From: UBA6912 sp963792895
GTDB taxonomy: Bacteria; Actinomycetota; Acidimicrobiia; Spongiisociales; UBA5794
Length of the DNA: 64,000 nucleotides
Assembly: GCA_963792895.1 (NCBI GenBank)
Contig: CAWBYA010000004.1
Coordinates: 1-64,000 of the forward strand
Direction: 5' to 3'
Shown here: positions 33,792 to 42,107 of the stretch, piece after piece
Numbering within the stretch: position 1 is the stretch's first letter
How the letters are laid out: each line of letters starts with the position of its first letter
Made by a program: the position numbers and the translations under genes
The notes under the pieces: model-generated
What the model was told of the DNA's origin: nothing
The model's database searches: none
Seen by the model: the letters and a program-made list of their open reading frames with translations, nothing else

Positions 33792-35524
33792 TGCGATTCC
33801 CGTTTCACGTCTGCGCCGCTGGCACCGACGAGGAAGTCGAAGTCGGCCCCGCGGTCCGCTTGGAGGACATGGTCGACGTACAGCCGTGCGTAGCCGCGCG
33901 TGTACGAAGGTGTGGGCGCAACCCACGCCGCTGTTCGTCGCTCCATCTCGGCGTCGTCCACCTCGAGCCGCAGCTCCCTCGTCTCGATGTCCAGCACGAC
34001 GAGGTCGCCGCTGCGCACGAGTCCCAGCGGACCGCCGGCCGCCGACTCCGGTGCCACATGGAGCACCACGGTGCCGTAGGCGGTCCCGCTCATTCGGGCA
34101 TCGGAGACGCGGACCATGTCGGTGATGCCGCGCTCGAGGAGCTTGCGGGGGATCGGCATGTTGCCGACCTCCGGCATGCCGGGGTACCCACGCGGCCCGC
34201 AGCCTTTCAGGACGAGCACAGAGTCGGCGTCGACGTCGAGCGCAGGGTCGTCGATCCGGGCTTTGAAGTCTTCGATGCTCTCGAACACGACGGCCCGGCC
34301 GGCGTGTCGCAGCAGGTGGGCCGACGCGGCCGCAGGCTTCAGGATGGCCCCGTCCGGGGCGAGGTTGCCGTACAGCACGGCGAGCCCGGCATCACGTTTG
34401 ATGGGGGACGCCAGCGGCCGGATCACGTCGTCGCCGAACCGTTCGGCATCTGCGATCTGCGCACCAATGGCCCGGCCGGACACGGTGGGGGCCGACCCAT
34501 CTACGAAGTTGCCGAGCTCCCGCAGCACGGCAGGCATCCCGCCGGCTCTGGAGAGCTGCTCCATGAGGAAGCGTCCCGCTGGCATGAGATCGACGAGCAG
34601 CGGCACGCCGCGTCCGAGACGATCCCAGTCGCGCAGCGTGAACTCGACATCGAGTCTGCCCGCAATCGCAAGGAGGTGCACCACGGCATTCGTCGAACCG
34701 CCGATGGCAGCGCACGCCCGTACTGCATTTGCGAACGACTCGGGCCCGAGCACTTCCGAGAGCCGCAGATCCTCTCGCACCATCTCGACGATCCGACGGC
34801 CGGTGAGGTGGGCCAGGACCGAGCGCCGCGAGTCGGCCGCCGGCAAGTCGCCGTTCCGGGGCAACGTCACCCCCATCGCCTCGACGAGGCATGCCATCGT
34901 GGATGCCGTGCCCATCGTGTTGCAGAACCCCTTGCTGCGCGACATCCCCGACTCGGCGGCGAGGAACTCGTCGCGGGTGATGTCGCCGGCGCGGACGGCT
35001 TCCGAGAGGCGCCATACGTCGGTGCCGCTGCCGATGGGTGTGCCCTGATACCAGCCGTCCAGCTTCGGGCCGCCCGAGAGGACGATGGTCGGCAGGTCGA
35101 CGCTCGCCGCACCCATCAGCTGGGCGGGGGTGTTCTTGTCGCATCCGCCGAGCAGCACGACGCCGTCGATCGGGTTGCCCCGGATCGACTCCTCGACGGC
35201 CATGCTCATGAGATTCCGGAAGAGCATCGCCGTCGGCAGCATCTGGGTCTCTCCGAGCGACATCGCAGGGAAGACGAGTGGAACGCCCCCGGCCTCCCAC
35301 ACACCCCGCTTCACGTGCTCCGCCAGGTCGTCGAGGTGGCTGTTGCAGGGAGTCAGGTCGGATGCGCTCGAGCAGATCCCGATCATGGGCCGCCCTGAGA
35401 ACAGATCGTCGGGGTAGCCGTCCGACTTCATCCATGAGCGGTGGATGAACCCATTGCGGTCGTCCGCTCCGTACCACCGAGCCGAGCGCAGGCCCGGGGT
35501 GGGGACCGGGCCGTCGGTGGTCAT
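33788..35524 (-). CDS. IlvD/Edd-family sugar-acid dehydratase
   Basis: The 578-residue enzyme starts at ATG 35524 (ATGA overlap with the FAH gene stop). It carries the family iron-sulfur cysteines and motifs: GICSSASDLTPCNSH, LGGCDKNTPAQLMGA, GFCNTMGTASTMACLVEAMG, and the C-terminal RVSDARMSGTAYGTVVLHVAPESAAGGPL. The family removes water from dihydroxy-acids (valine synthesis) or sugar acids such as arabonate, xylonate or fuconate. Its neighbours (two SDRs and an FAH-type hydrolase) point to a sugar acid, giving a 2-keto-3-deoxy acid. Confidence 0.92.
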   Translation of the reverse strand: MTTDGPVPTPGLRSARWYGADDRNGFIHRSWMKSDGYPDDLFSGRPMIGICSSASDLTPCNSHLDDLAEHVKRGVWEAGGVPLVFPAMSLGETQMLPTAMLFRNLMSMAVEESIRGNPIDGVVLLGGCDKNTPAQLMGAASVDLPTIVLSGGPKLDGWYQGTPIGSGTDVWRLSEAVRAGDITRDEFLAAESGMSRSKGFCNTMGTASTMACLVEAMGVTLPRNGDLPAADSRRSVLAHLTGRRIVEMVREDLRLSEVLGPESFANAVRACAAIGGSTNAVVHLLAIAGRLDVEFTLRDWDRLGRGVPLLVDLMPAGRFLMEQLSRAGGMPAVLRELGNFVDGSAPTVSGRAIGAQIADAERFGDDVIRPLASPIKRDAGLAVLYGNLAPDGAILKPAAASAHLLRHAGRAVVFESIEDFKARIDDPALDVDADSVLVLKGCGPRGYPGMPEVGNMPIPRKLLERGITDMVRVSDARMSGTAYGTVVLHVAPESAAGGPLGLVRSGDLVVLDIETRELRLEVDDAEMERRTAAWVAPTPSYTRGYARLYVDHVLQADRGADFDFLVGASGADVKRESH

Positions 35525-36366
35525 CGCTCCGCCACTACTCGCTGCTCCTGAACACCCAGGCCGGTGATGCCGAGCCGCATCACGTTGCCGTCCTCCAACC
35601 ATATGGGAGGGTCGTAGCCGAGCCCAACACCGGGAGGGGTTCCGGTGGAGATGACGTCGCCGGGTTGGAGGCTCATGAACCGGCTGACGTAGGCCACCAG
35701 CTCGTCGACGCCGAAGATCATCGTGCTGGTGTTGCCATCCTGGTGGCGCCGTCCGTCGACCTCCAGCCAGATATCCAGCGCCTGGGGGTCCGGAACCTCG
35801 TCCGTGGTGACGAGCCATGGTCCGAGCGGGGCGAAGGTGTCGCAGCTCTTTCCCTTCACCCATTGCCCCGTCCCGTCGAGCTGGAAGGCGCGCTCGCTGA
35901 GATCGTTGATGACACAGAAGCCGGCAATGTGCCTGCGGGCGTCCGCAACCTCGACGTACTTCGCAGGTCGGCCGATCACCACTCCGAGCTCGACCTCCCA
36001 ATCGGCCTTGGTCGCCCCCATCGGGAGCACGACGTCGTCGAACGGGCCGGAGATGGCGGACGTCGCCTTCATGAACAGCACCGGCTCGGCCGGCACGGCC
36101 ATGCCCGACTCTGCGGCGTGGTCCGAGTAGTTGAGCCCGATGCAGATGATCTTGCCCACATTCCCGACGCACGCGCCGATGCGCACCCCGTCGTCCACGG
36201 CGGGCAAACCGGCAGGGTCGATGGCGCGGAGCCGTTGCAGCGCGCGCGGGGCGAGGGTATGGCCGTCGAGGTCGGGCACGTGGCCGGCGAGCGAGCGAAT
36301 CCGCCCGGCGGAGTCCACCAGTCCGGGCCGTTCCATTCCGCTTGCACCGTACCTCACCAGCTTCAT
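35521..36366 (-). CDS. Fumarylacetoacetate hydrolase-family enzyme
   Basis: The 281-residue protein has the FAH metal site: EVELGVVIG (acidic ExE) and NDLSERAFQ, plus the family motif GTPPGVGLG. The N-terminal KLVRYG segment and length match 2,4-diketo-3-deoxy-sugar-acid hydrolases of the L-rhamnose/L-fucose routes, which split the diketo acid to pyruvate and lactate. ATG 36366, 10 bp after the upstream SDR. The context supports this over a generic acylpyruvase, but does not prove it. Confidence 0.87.
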   Translation of the reverse strand: MKLVRYGASGMERPGLVDSAGRIRSLAGHVPDLDGHTLAPRALQRLRAIDPAGLPAVDDGVRIGACVGNVGKIICIGLNYSDHAAESGMAVPAEPVLFMKATSAISGPFDDVVLPMGATKADWEVELGVVIGRPAKYVEVADARRHIAGFCVINDLSERAFQLDGTGQWVKGKSCDTFAPLGPWLVTTDEVPDPQALDIWLEVDGRRHQDGNTSTMIFGVDELVAYVSRFMSLQPGDVISTGTPPGVGLGYDPPIWLEDGNVMRLGITGLGVQEQRVVAER

Positions 36367-36376
36367 CGCAACTCCC

Positions 36377-37123
36377 TCACAATGACATCCCTCCGTCTGC
36401 GACGAGCACTGACCCGGTCATGTAGGCAGACTCGTCCGACGCCAGGTAGACCGCGAGAGAGGCGATCTCCTCGGCGCTGCCGAGCCGGCCCATCGGTTGG
36501 CGGGCGACGAAGGCCGCACGGCCCGTCTCGGGATCCCCGAGTGCGGCGATGCGATCTGCCAGCGACGGGGTGTCGACCGTGCCGGGCGCAACGGCGTTGC
36601 ACCGGATGCCTTGTCCGACGAAGTCTGCGGCTACGGCTTTGGTGAGGCCGATCACTGCTGCCTTCGATGCGCCGTAGGCGACACGGTTCGGGACTCCCGA
36701 GATGCTGGACACCACAGACGCCATCGTGATCACCGACCCGCCGCCAGCTTCGAGCATCGCAGGAAGGAAGGCGCGGATCATCAGGTACATCGAGGTGACG
36801 TTGACGTCGAGTGCTGCCGACCACTCCTCCGGGCTGCATTCGAGAATGTTGCCGGTGGGGACGATGCCGGCGCAATTGAACAACACGTCGACCGCCCCTA
36901 TCTCAGCAGCGAGAGCGTCGACTGCTGCCGGATCGGTCACGTCGGCAACCCGCGCCTCGATCACGGGCGAGGCATCGCGCACACCGTCGAGCGGGGCGGG
37001 GTCGCGGTCGATCGCCCAGACCGCAGCCGCGCTTTCCGCCACGAATGCGAGGCAGGCGGCGCGGCCGATGCCTTGTCCGGCACCAGTCACCAACGTTCGC
37101 TTACCGCTGAGGCGATGGGTCAC
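36377..37123 (-). CDS. SDR oxidoreductase, 2-keto-3-deoxy-sugar-acid dehydrogenase-like
   Basis: The 248-residue protein starts at GTG 37123 and is the first gene of the operon. It has VTGAGQGIGRAACLAF, NCAG, the catalytic SVVSSISGVPNRVAYGASKAA segment with Ser/Tyr/Lys, and a C-terminal GSVLVADGGMSL. Its sequence pattern is close to 2-keto-3-deoxy-L-fuconate/rhamnonate dehydrogenases, which would feed the FAH enzyme encoded next. That chemical order (KD-acid oxidation then diketo cleavage) explains the gene pairing. Confidence 0.85.
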   Translation of the reverse strand: MTHRLSGKRTLVTGAGQGIGRAACLAFVAESAAAVWAIDRDPAPLDGVRDASPVIEARVADVTDPAAVDALAAEIGAVDVLFNCAGIVPTGNILECSPEEWSAALDVNVTSMYLMIRAFLPAMLEAGGGSVITMASVVSSISGVPNRVAYGASKAAVIGLTKAVAADFVGQGIRCNAVAPGTVDTPSLADRIAALGDPETGRAAFVARQPMGRLGSAEEIASLAVYLASDESAYMTGSVLVADGGMSL

Positions 37124-37183
37124 GACCCGGAATCTACCTGCCGCAATGAGTACCGGCCTCACGAGGACGGTTGGAGACGCGGC

Positions 37184-37212
37184 GGCGCCCCGGCCGGGGG
37201 AGCCGGGGCGCC
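37184..37212. terminator. GC-rich terminator hairpin between PhoX and sugar-acid genes
   Basis: Perfect 10-bp inverted repeat GGCGCCCCGG (37184-37193) and CCGGGGCGCC (37203-37212) with a 9-nt loop. It lies 25 bp after the PhoX-like gene stop on the minus strand and before the sugar-acid operon. No T-run. Confidence 0.7.
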
Positions 37213-37236
37213 AGTTGTTGGATGGTCTCTTGCCGG

Positions 37237-38763
37237 TCAGCTACCGGGGATCCGCATGAGCATCAACTGCCCGGCCTCCTGCTTGTAGAGGACGTCTCCG
37301 ATTTGTTCCTCGGCGACGTTCGAGCCGTGGGCCTGCACATCGAGGAGCCAGGTGCCGGGACCGAACCACGCCGAGGCATCGACGATGCCGCTCGACTCAC
37401 CGTCCGGGTCGTTGACCGTCGCCACGACGCCCCATGCACCGGATGCGAGGTCCATGCGCCAAACGCTTGCTTCGTCGGTGTCCTCCTGGATCATCAGGCT
37501 GTTGACGCTCGTTCCGACGTTGTCCGGGCTGGTGAAGGGCACGTACTCGGCCCAGCCGGGGTTGTCCCCATCAGCCAGAATCGACAGGCTCGTCACCGCC
37601 CGCGGGTTCGTCGGGTCGATGACGAACTTGAAGACGCGGCCGTTGTCGGCGAAGCCAACCGTCCCGCTCGGGCCCCGCACCAGGCGGCCGGTTGCCGGGT
37701 CTGGGACGACCCTGCTTCTGCCCGTGTCGGCGACGTACACCACGTTCGGGTCGTTCTTGTCGTAGTCGAGGTCTTCGAGCCGGATGAACTGGAAGACGTT
37801 GTTGTCGTTCGACCAGTTCTCGAGTGCCGTCTGCGGCGCCTCGTCCGTCAGGCCACGAGCGATGTCCTCCGGCACCGGGATGAACTCGCCCTGCCAGCTG
37901 TCACCAGGCTGGATGTCGAGGTAGTCGTTGGCGCCGTTGAACGGATCGGCCGGGTCGACCGGTCCTGCGTCGGTGGCTGTCACCCTGAAGGCGTACATCT
38001 CACCCTTGCTGTTGAAGACCTGCTTCTGGTCGTCGGCGAGGTACAGGTACAGCTGCGAGGACGGGCCGTCGAAGGTGTCGTCGGTGCTGAGCAAGGCGAT
38101 TTCGCCGCGGTTCGGCAACGGCAACGAGTTCTCATGATTGAGCCTGCCGAAGTCGGTGATCGGGGCGCTCCGCCCGCTGTCGATGTCCAACGCAACCGCG
38201 TAGCCGCCTTGGCGCAGCGGGCGGAGGGATGGGTCGGGCCGGTAGGGGGCGTTTGCAGGCAGGGCGACGATGTCGTTTGTCTCCTCGCCCGTCAGGAACG
38301 TGTAGTTGCTGAACCCGTGCTCCGGCCCTGCCATCGACGCCGAGCAGAAGCGCAGATAGCCGTCGTCGGGCGAGAGCGCCACCTCGGCGCTGAGCACCGA
38401 CCCCCGCATTCCGCCACGGGTGCTGAGTGTCAGCTTCGTCACCGACGAATCCTCGAAGTCCGCAAAGCCCAAGAACGGCACTGTGGACTGCTCGTGCGCG
38501 ACATACACATCGACTGTGCCGCGCACCGCACCTGGTGCAAGTCCGATGCCGTCCGGGAGGCCCTGGAAGTTCACTCCGTCGACCTCGTCACCGCTGCTGA
38601 TGATTGCGCGCACGCTCGAACCGCGCGGCAGTCCGTCTGCCAACGTCACGTACGGTTCCTCGCTCGTGAGATACCCGGCCCCGTATGCCGGCCCCGGGAC
38701 CATCACTACCAGCAACGTGAATGCGGCCGCTACGGGCCATACTCGTCTCAGGAATCGAGACAT
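37237..38763 (-). CDS. Secreted PhoX-like (DUF839) protein
   Basis: The 508-residue protein has a clear Sec signal peptide (RFLRRVWPVAAAFTLLVVMV, cleavage near AYGA). The mature part has repeated beta-propeller-like segments and PhoX/DUF839 signatures: RFCSASMAGPEHGFSNYTFLTGEE, LNHENSLPLPN, and FIRLEDLDYDKNDPNVVYVADTG. PhoX enzymes are calcium/iron alkaline phosphatases with a six-bladed propeller. No twin-arginine motif is seen, unlike most PhoX, so it may be a Sec-exported relative. Phosphatase activity is inferred, not shown. Confidence 0.82.
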   Translation of the reverse strand: MSRFLRRVWPVAAAFTLLVVMVPGPAYGAGYLTSEEPYVTLADGLPRGSSVRAIISSGDEVDGVNFQGLPDGIGLAPGAVRGTVDVYVAHEQSTVPFLGFADFEDSSVTKLTLSTRGGMRGSVLSAEVALSPDDGYLRFCSASMAGPEHGFSNYTFLTGEETNDIVALPANAPYRPDPSLRPLRQGGYAVALDIDSGRSAPITDFGRLNHENSLPLPNRGEIALLSTDDTFDGPSSQLYLYLADDQKQVFNSKGEMYAFRVTATDAGPVDPADPFNGANDYLDIQPGDSWQGEFIPVPEDIARGLTDEAPQTALENWSNDNNVFQFIRLEDLDYDKNDPNVVYVADTGRSRVVPDPATGRLVRGPSGTVGFADNGRVFKFVIDPTNPRAVTSLSILADGDNPGWAEYVPFTSPDNVGTSVNSLMIQEDTDEASVWRMDLASGAWGVVATVNDPDGESSGIVDASAWFGPGTWLLDVQAHGSNVAEEQIGDVLYKQEAGQLMLMRIPGS

Positions 38764-38919
38764 CGAACCTCCCCTTCCCCTGTCGTGGCTCTGTTCACGA
38801 CCGGCACTGCGGTCGCGGCGTCGAACCCATCGTTGGGCTCTCGAGCGAAGCGTACTCGGCTCGCCTGCGAGGTGCCGGAGAATTGACGCCCTGCCTGGGC
38901 CGCGTGGGACGCACCCTGA

Positions 38920-39327
38920 TCAGCCGATCAGCGCTCCGGCCATCCGGGCGAGCGCGATATCGCGCTCCTCGGGAAGCCCGCTGACGCCAACGGCGCCCAC
39001 CACCACCTCGCCGATGCGCAGGGGGACACCGCCGCCCCACGTCACGTAGCGAAGCTCGCCGAAGTTGGTGGTCGGGAACCCCTCGGCAGCCGACCGTCGC
39101 CCGAGCTCGGCGCTCTCGATGCCTTCGCGGGCAGCGGTGTAGGCCTTGTTGATCGCAATGGTGACCGAGGGCAGCCGGCAGCCGTCGCTGCGGAGGAACG
39201 CAAGCAGCTCGCCGTGCTCATCGACGACGGCAACTGCGGCGCCTTCGCCGGCTCGCTCCAGCTCGACTCGTACTGCATCCACGATGCGGGCGGCGTCTCG
39301 GTGCGACAGGTGGGGGCGTTGGTGCAT
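38920..39327 (-). CDS. GlcG/HbpS-family protein
   Basis: The 135-residue protein starts at ATG 39327; the frame is open further upstream but the extra segment lies in the promoter region. It shows AVAVVDEHGELLAFLRSDGC, SVTIAINKAYTAA and RYVTWGGGVPLRIGEVVVGAVGVSG, the signatures of the GlcG/HbpS family. These small proteins bind haem or serve unknown roles beside catabolic operons. It diverges from paaA and shares the 122-bp intergenic region with the TetR-type palindrome. Confidence 0.85.
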   Translation of the reverse strand: MHQRPHLSHRDAARIVDAVRVELERAGEGAAVAVVDEHGELLAFLRSDGCRLPSVTIAINKAYTAAREGIESAELGRRSAAEGFPTTNFGELRYVTWGGGVPLRIGEVVVGAVGVSGLPEERDIALARMAGALIG

Positions 39328-39384
39328 GATCGAGCAACCGTAGTCCGTGAACCGCAGCCCGCATCGGGAAGGGCGTGCTTTCCC

Positions 39385-39404
39385 TAACGAACGATCGTTC
39401 GCTA
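39385..39404 (+). promoter_or_regulatory. TetR-type operator palindrome upstream of paaA
   Basis: CGAACGATCGTTCG (39388-39401) is a perfect 14-bp palindrome and extends to TAA-N14-CTA with one mismatch (39385-39404). It is 46 bp before paaA and 58 bp before the divergent GlcG-like gene. It is the likely binding site of the TetR regulator encoded at the end of the paa operon, as is usual for PaaR-type control by phenylacetyl-CoA. Confidence 0.7.
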
Positions 39405-39449
39405 ATCTCCTGCGCAACGAACACCGAATCATGAGGAGCGACGAGTCCG

Positions 39450-40388
39450 ATGACAACGGAGCGGTTCCAGGCGATCATCGACGCGGACGACAAGATCGAG
39501 CCCACCGACTGGATGCCCGAGGAGTACCGCAAGACGTTGATCCGCCAGATCGCTCAGCATGCGCACTCCGAAGTGATCGGGATGCAGCCGGAGGGCAACT
39601 GGATCTCGCGGGCACCGAGCCTCAAGCGCAAGGCGATCTTGATGGCCAAGGTGCAGGACGAAGCGGGTCACGGTCTCTACCTCTATTCGGCAACCGAGAC
39701 GCTCGGCATCGGTCGCGACCAGCTCGTCGAGCTCCTGCACGAGGGCCGCCACAAGTACTCCTCGATCTTCAACTATCCGACGCTCAACTGGGCGGACATC
39801 GGGGCGATCGGATGGCTGGTCGACGGCGCCGCCATCACGAACCAGGTGATGCTGACCCGCACCTCGTACGGCCCGTATTCGCGGGCGATGGTGCGCATCT
39901 GCAAGGAAGAGTCGTTCCATCAGCGCCAGGGATACGAGTTGCTGCTCACGCTGTGCCGCGGCACCGACGAGCAGAAGGCACTCGCTCAGGATGCGGTGAA
40001 CCGCTGGTGGTGGCCTTCGCTCATGATGTTCGGCCCTCCGGACGCCGAGTCGACCCACACGCAGCAATCGATGACATGGAAGATCAAGCGCGTGACCAAC
40101 GACGACTTGCGCCAGCAGTTCGTCGACATGACCGTGCCTCAGGCGGACTACCTGGGGCTGACGCTCCCCGATCCCGAACTTCGTTGGAACCAGGACCGGG
40201 GTCACTATGACTTCGGCCCGATCGACTGGGACGAGTTCTGGAACGTCGTCAAGGGCAATGGCCCTATGAACCGAGAGCGCATGGAGCACAAGCGGCGGGC
40301 GTGGGAGGACGGCGCGTGGGTGCGTGAAGCCGCTGCCGCCCACGCCACGAAGCGCCGCGAGCACAGGCTCGCCCAGAAGAGCGCCTGA
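39450..40388 (+). CDS. paaA: Phenylacetyl-CoA epoxidase catalytic subunit A
   Basis: The 312-residue protein carries the diiron ligands in VQDEAGHGLYLYSATETLG and CKEESFHQRQGYELL (two ExxH motifs). It is the oxygenase subunit of the ring 1,2-phenylacetyl-CoA epoxidase, which inserts oxygen into the aromatic ring of phenylacetyl-CoA with PaaB, C and E. ATG 39450 preceded by GAGGAG. First gene of paaABCDE-tetR. Confidence 0.96.
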   Translation: MTTERFQAIIDADDKIEPTDWMPEEYRKTLIRQIAQHAHSEVIGMQPEGNWISRAPSLKRKAILMAKVQDEAGHGLYLYSATETLGIGRDQLVELLHEGRHKYSSIFNYPTLNWADIGAIGWLVDGAAITNQVMLTRTSYGPYSRAMVRICKEESFHQRQGYELLLTLCRGTDEQKALAQDAVNRWWWPSLMMFGPPDAESTHTQQSMTWKIKRVTNDDLRQQFVDMTVPQADYLGLTLPDPELRWNQDRGHYDFGPIDWDEFWNVVKGNGPMNRERMEHKRRAWEDGAWVREAAAAHATKRREHRLAQKSA

Positions 40389-40400
40389 GGAGGCATCCCG

Positions 40401-40742
40401 ATGAGCTATGAAGTCCCGCTCGCGCCCGGCGAGAAGGTTGCCGACGTCGAAGCCACGGGCCGCAGCGGCTGGCCGATGTGGGAGGTGTTCGTGCGGCAAC
40501 GCCGAGGGCTCAGCCATCTCCACGCCGGGAGCCTCCACGCCCCCGATGCCGAGACCGCCTTGCAGAACGCTCGAGACGTCTACACACGTCGGGCGGAAGG
40601 CGTCAGCATCTGGGTCGTCCCATCTGCCGAGATCACGGCTTCGGATCCCGACGACGCCGATGCGATGTTCGAGCCCTTCGAAGACCAGCCGTACCGGCAC
40701 GCCACCTACTACGAGATCCCCGAAGAAGTGGGGCACATGTGA
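40401..40742 (+). CDS. paaB: Phenylacetyl-CoA epoxidase subunit B
   Basis: The 113-residue subunit has WPMWEVFVRQRRGLSHLHAGSLHAPDAE, the hallmark of PaaB, which bridges the PaaA-PaaC oxygenase complex. The C-terminal ATYYEIPEEVGHM is also typical. It follows paaA by 12 bp with a GAGGAGGC ribosome site. Confidence 0.95.
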   Translation: MSYEVPLAPGEKVADVEATGRSGWPMWEVFVRQRRGLSHLHAGSLHAPDAETALQNARDVYTRRAEGVSIWVVPSAEITASDPDDADAMFEPFEDQPYRHATYYEIPEEVGHM

Positions 40743-40769
40743 TGTGTGGCTTCGTGAGGCCGGGCCGCG

Positions 40770-41573
40770 ATGGCTGAGCAGGTCACGGCAGCGGCTCCCC
40801 AGGGCATGCCTCCCGGCGGGGTCGAGGACCCGCACGTCGCGTACGTGCTCCGGCACGCCGACGACAACCTCGTGCTCGCCCAGCGTTTGGGCGAATGGAT
40901 CTCGAACGCACCGGAGCTCGAGGAGGACATCGCCGTCGCAAACACCGCCATCGACCACCTCGGCCAGGCGCGGGCGCTGCTCACCCACGCAGCGACGCTC
41001 GAGGACGCCGGCAGGGACGAAGACGACCTGGCCATGCTCCGCACAGAACGAGAGTTCACGAATCTCCTCCTCGTCGAGCAGCCCAACGGCGACTTCGCCC
41101 AGACCATGGCCCGCCAGCTGTTCGTCGACGCGTACCAGCTGTCCCTTTGGGAAGCGCTCCAGGGGTCGTCGGACGGAACCCTCGCCGGCATCGCTGCCAA
41201 GGCCCTCAAGGAAGCGCGTTACCACTATCGCCATTCGAGCTCCTGGGTCGTCCGGCTGGGCGACGGGACCGCGGAGAGCCATAGCCGGATGCAACGCGGC
41301 ATCGACGCCATGTGGCGGTTCACGGGTGAGATGTTCACCCCGGATGCCGTTGACGCGGCGATGATGGAGCAGGCTGTCGGTGTCGACCCCGCGTCCCTCC
41401 GTCCCGCATGGGATGGCCGGGTCGCCGCCGTCCTCGCCGAAGCGACACTGACTGGACCAGACGACCCGTACCAGCGGATCGGCGGTCGCAGCGGCTTCCA
41501 CACCGAGCATCTCGGACACCTGCTGGGCGAGATGCAGTGGATGCAGCGAACGTACCCCGGGTTGGAGTGGTGA
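40770..41573 (+). CDS. paaC: Phenylacetyl-CoA epoxidase structural subunit C
   Basis: The 267-residue PaaC is the non-catalytic, ferritin-like partner of PaaA. It shows YVLRHADDNLVLAQRLGEWISNAPELEEDIA and GRSGFHTEHLGHLLGEMQ, typical of the family. Its last base pair overlaps the paaD GTG start. It stabilises the heterotetrameric oxygenase. Confidence 0.95.
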   Translation: MAEQVTAAAPQGMPPGGVEDPHVAYVLRHADDNLVLAQRLGEWISNAPELEEDIAVANTAIDHLGQARALLTHAATLEDAGRDEDDLAMLRTEREFTNLLLVEQPNGDFAQTMARQLFVDAYQLSLWEALQGSSDGTLAGIAAKALKEARYHYRHSSSWVVRLGDGTAESHSRMQRGIDAMWRFTGEMFTPDAVDAAMMEQAVGVDPASLRPAWDGRVAAVLAEATLTGPDDPYQRIGGRSGFHTEHLGHLLGEMQWMQRTYPGLEW

Positions 41574-42046
41574 CGATGGCGGTCATGACGCCCGAACGCA
41601 TCTATCAGGTGCTCACCCGCGTCGTGGACCCCGAGATCCCCGTACTGACGATCGCCGACATCGGCATCCTGCGCGATGTCGCTATCGAGGGCGACGTGGT
41701 GGTCGTGACGATCACACCCACCTACTCGGGCTGCCCGGCCATGGACATGATTCGCGACGAGATCACGGCGGCGCTCGCTCGTGCCGGATACGAGCATTCA
41801 GAGGTGCGCACGCAGTACGCACCCGCCTGGACGACCGACTGGATGTCCGAAGGTGGCAAGCGCCGCCTCGCCGAATTCGGTATCGCACCGCCCCAGGCCG
41901 CGAGCCAGCCGCGCGGTCCTGTGCTGTGCCCGCGTTGCCGTACAGCCGAGACCCACGTCGTCAGCGAGTTCGGATCGACGGCATGCAAGGCATTGTTCGT
42001 CTGCGACCAGTGTGGCGAGCCGTTCGACTACTTCAAAGAGATATGA
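41570..42046 (+). CDS. paaD: Fe-S assembly-related protein PaaD
   Basis: The 158-residue protein starts at GTG 41570 (GTGA overlap with paaC); ATG 41576 is an alternative. It has a DUF59 (MIP18) domain (RVVDPEIPVLTIADIGIL, PTYSGCPAM) and a C-terminal four-Cys zinc ribbon (CPRCRTAET ... CDQCGEPFDYFK). PaaD is needed for maturation of the epoxidase iron centre. Confidence 0.93.
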   Translation: MTMAVMTPERIYQVLTRVVDPEIPVLTIADIGILRDVAIEGDVVVVTITPTYSGCPAMDMIRDEITAALARAGYEHSEVRTQYAPAWTTDWMSEGGKRRLAEFGIAPPQAASQPRGPVLCPRCRTAETHVVSEFGSTACKALFVCDQCGEPFDYFKEI

Positions 42047-42107
42047 GCTGGAGAGCGGCGGCGATGCGGACGGCCCGCTCCGCCCATCCCGAGAATCGGA
42101 GGTCGCA

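Noticed and set aside
33788..36172. Long N-terminal extension of the IlvD/Edd frame to 36172
   Set aside because: The upstream part overlaps the FAH gene in another frame. The family start matches ATG 35524 with an ATGA overlap.
39429..41519. 696-aa open frame on the minus strand
   Set aside because: Antisense to paaA-paaB-paaC, which are unmistakable; only codon bias keeps this frame open.
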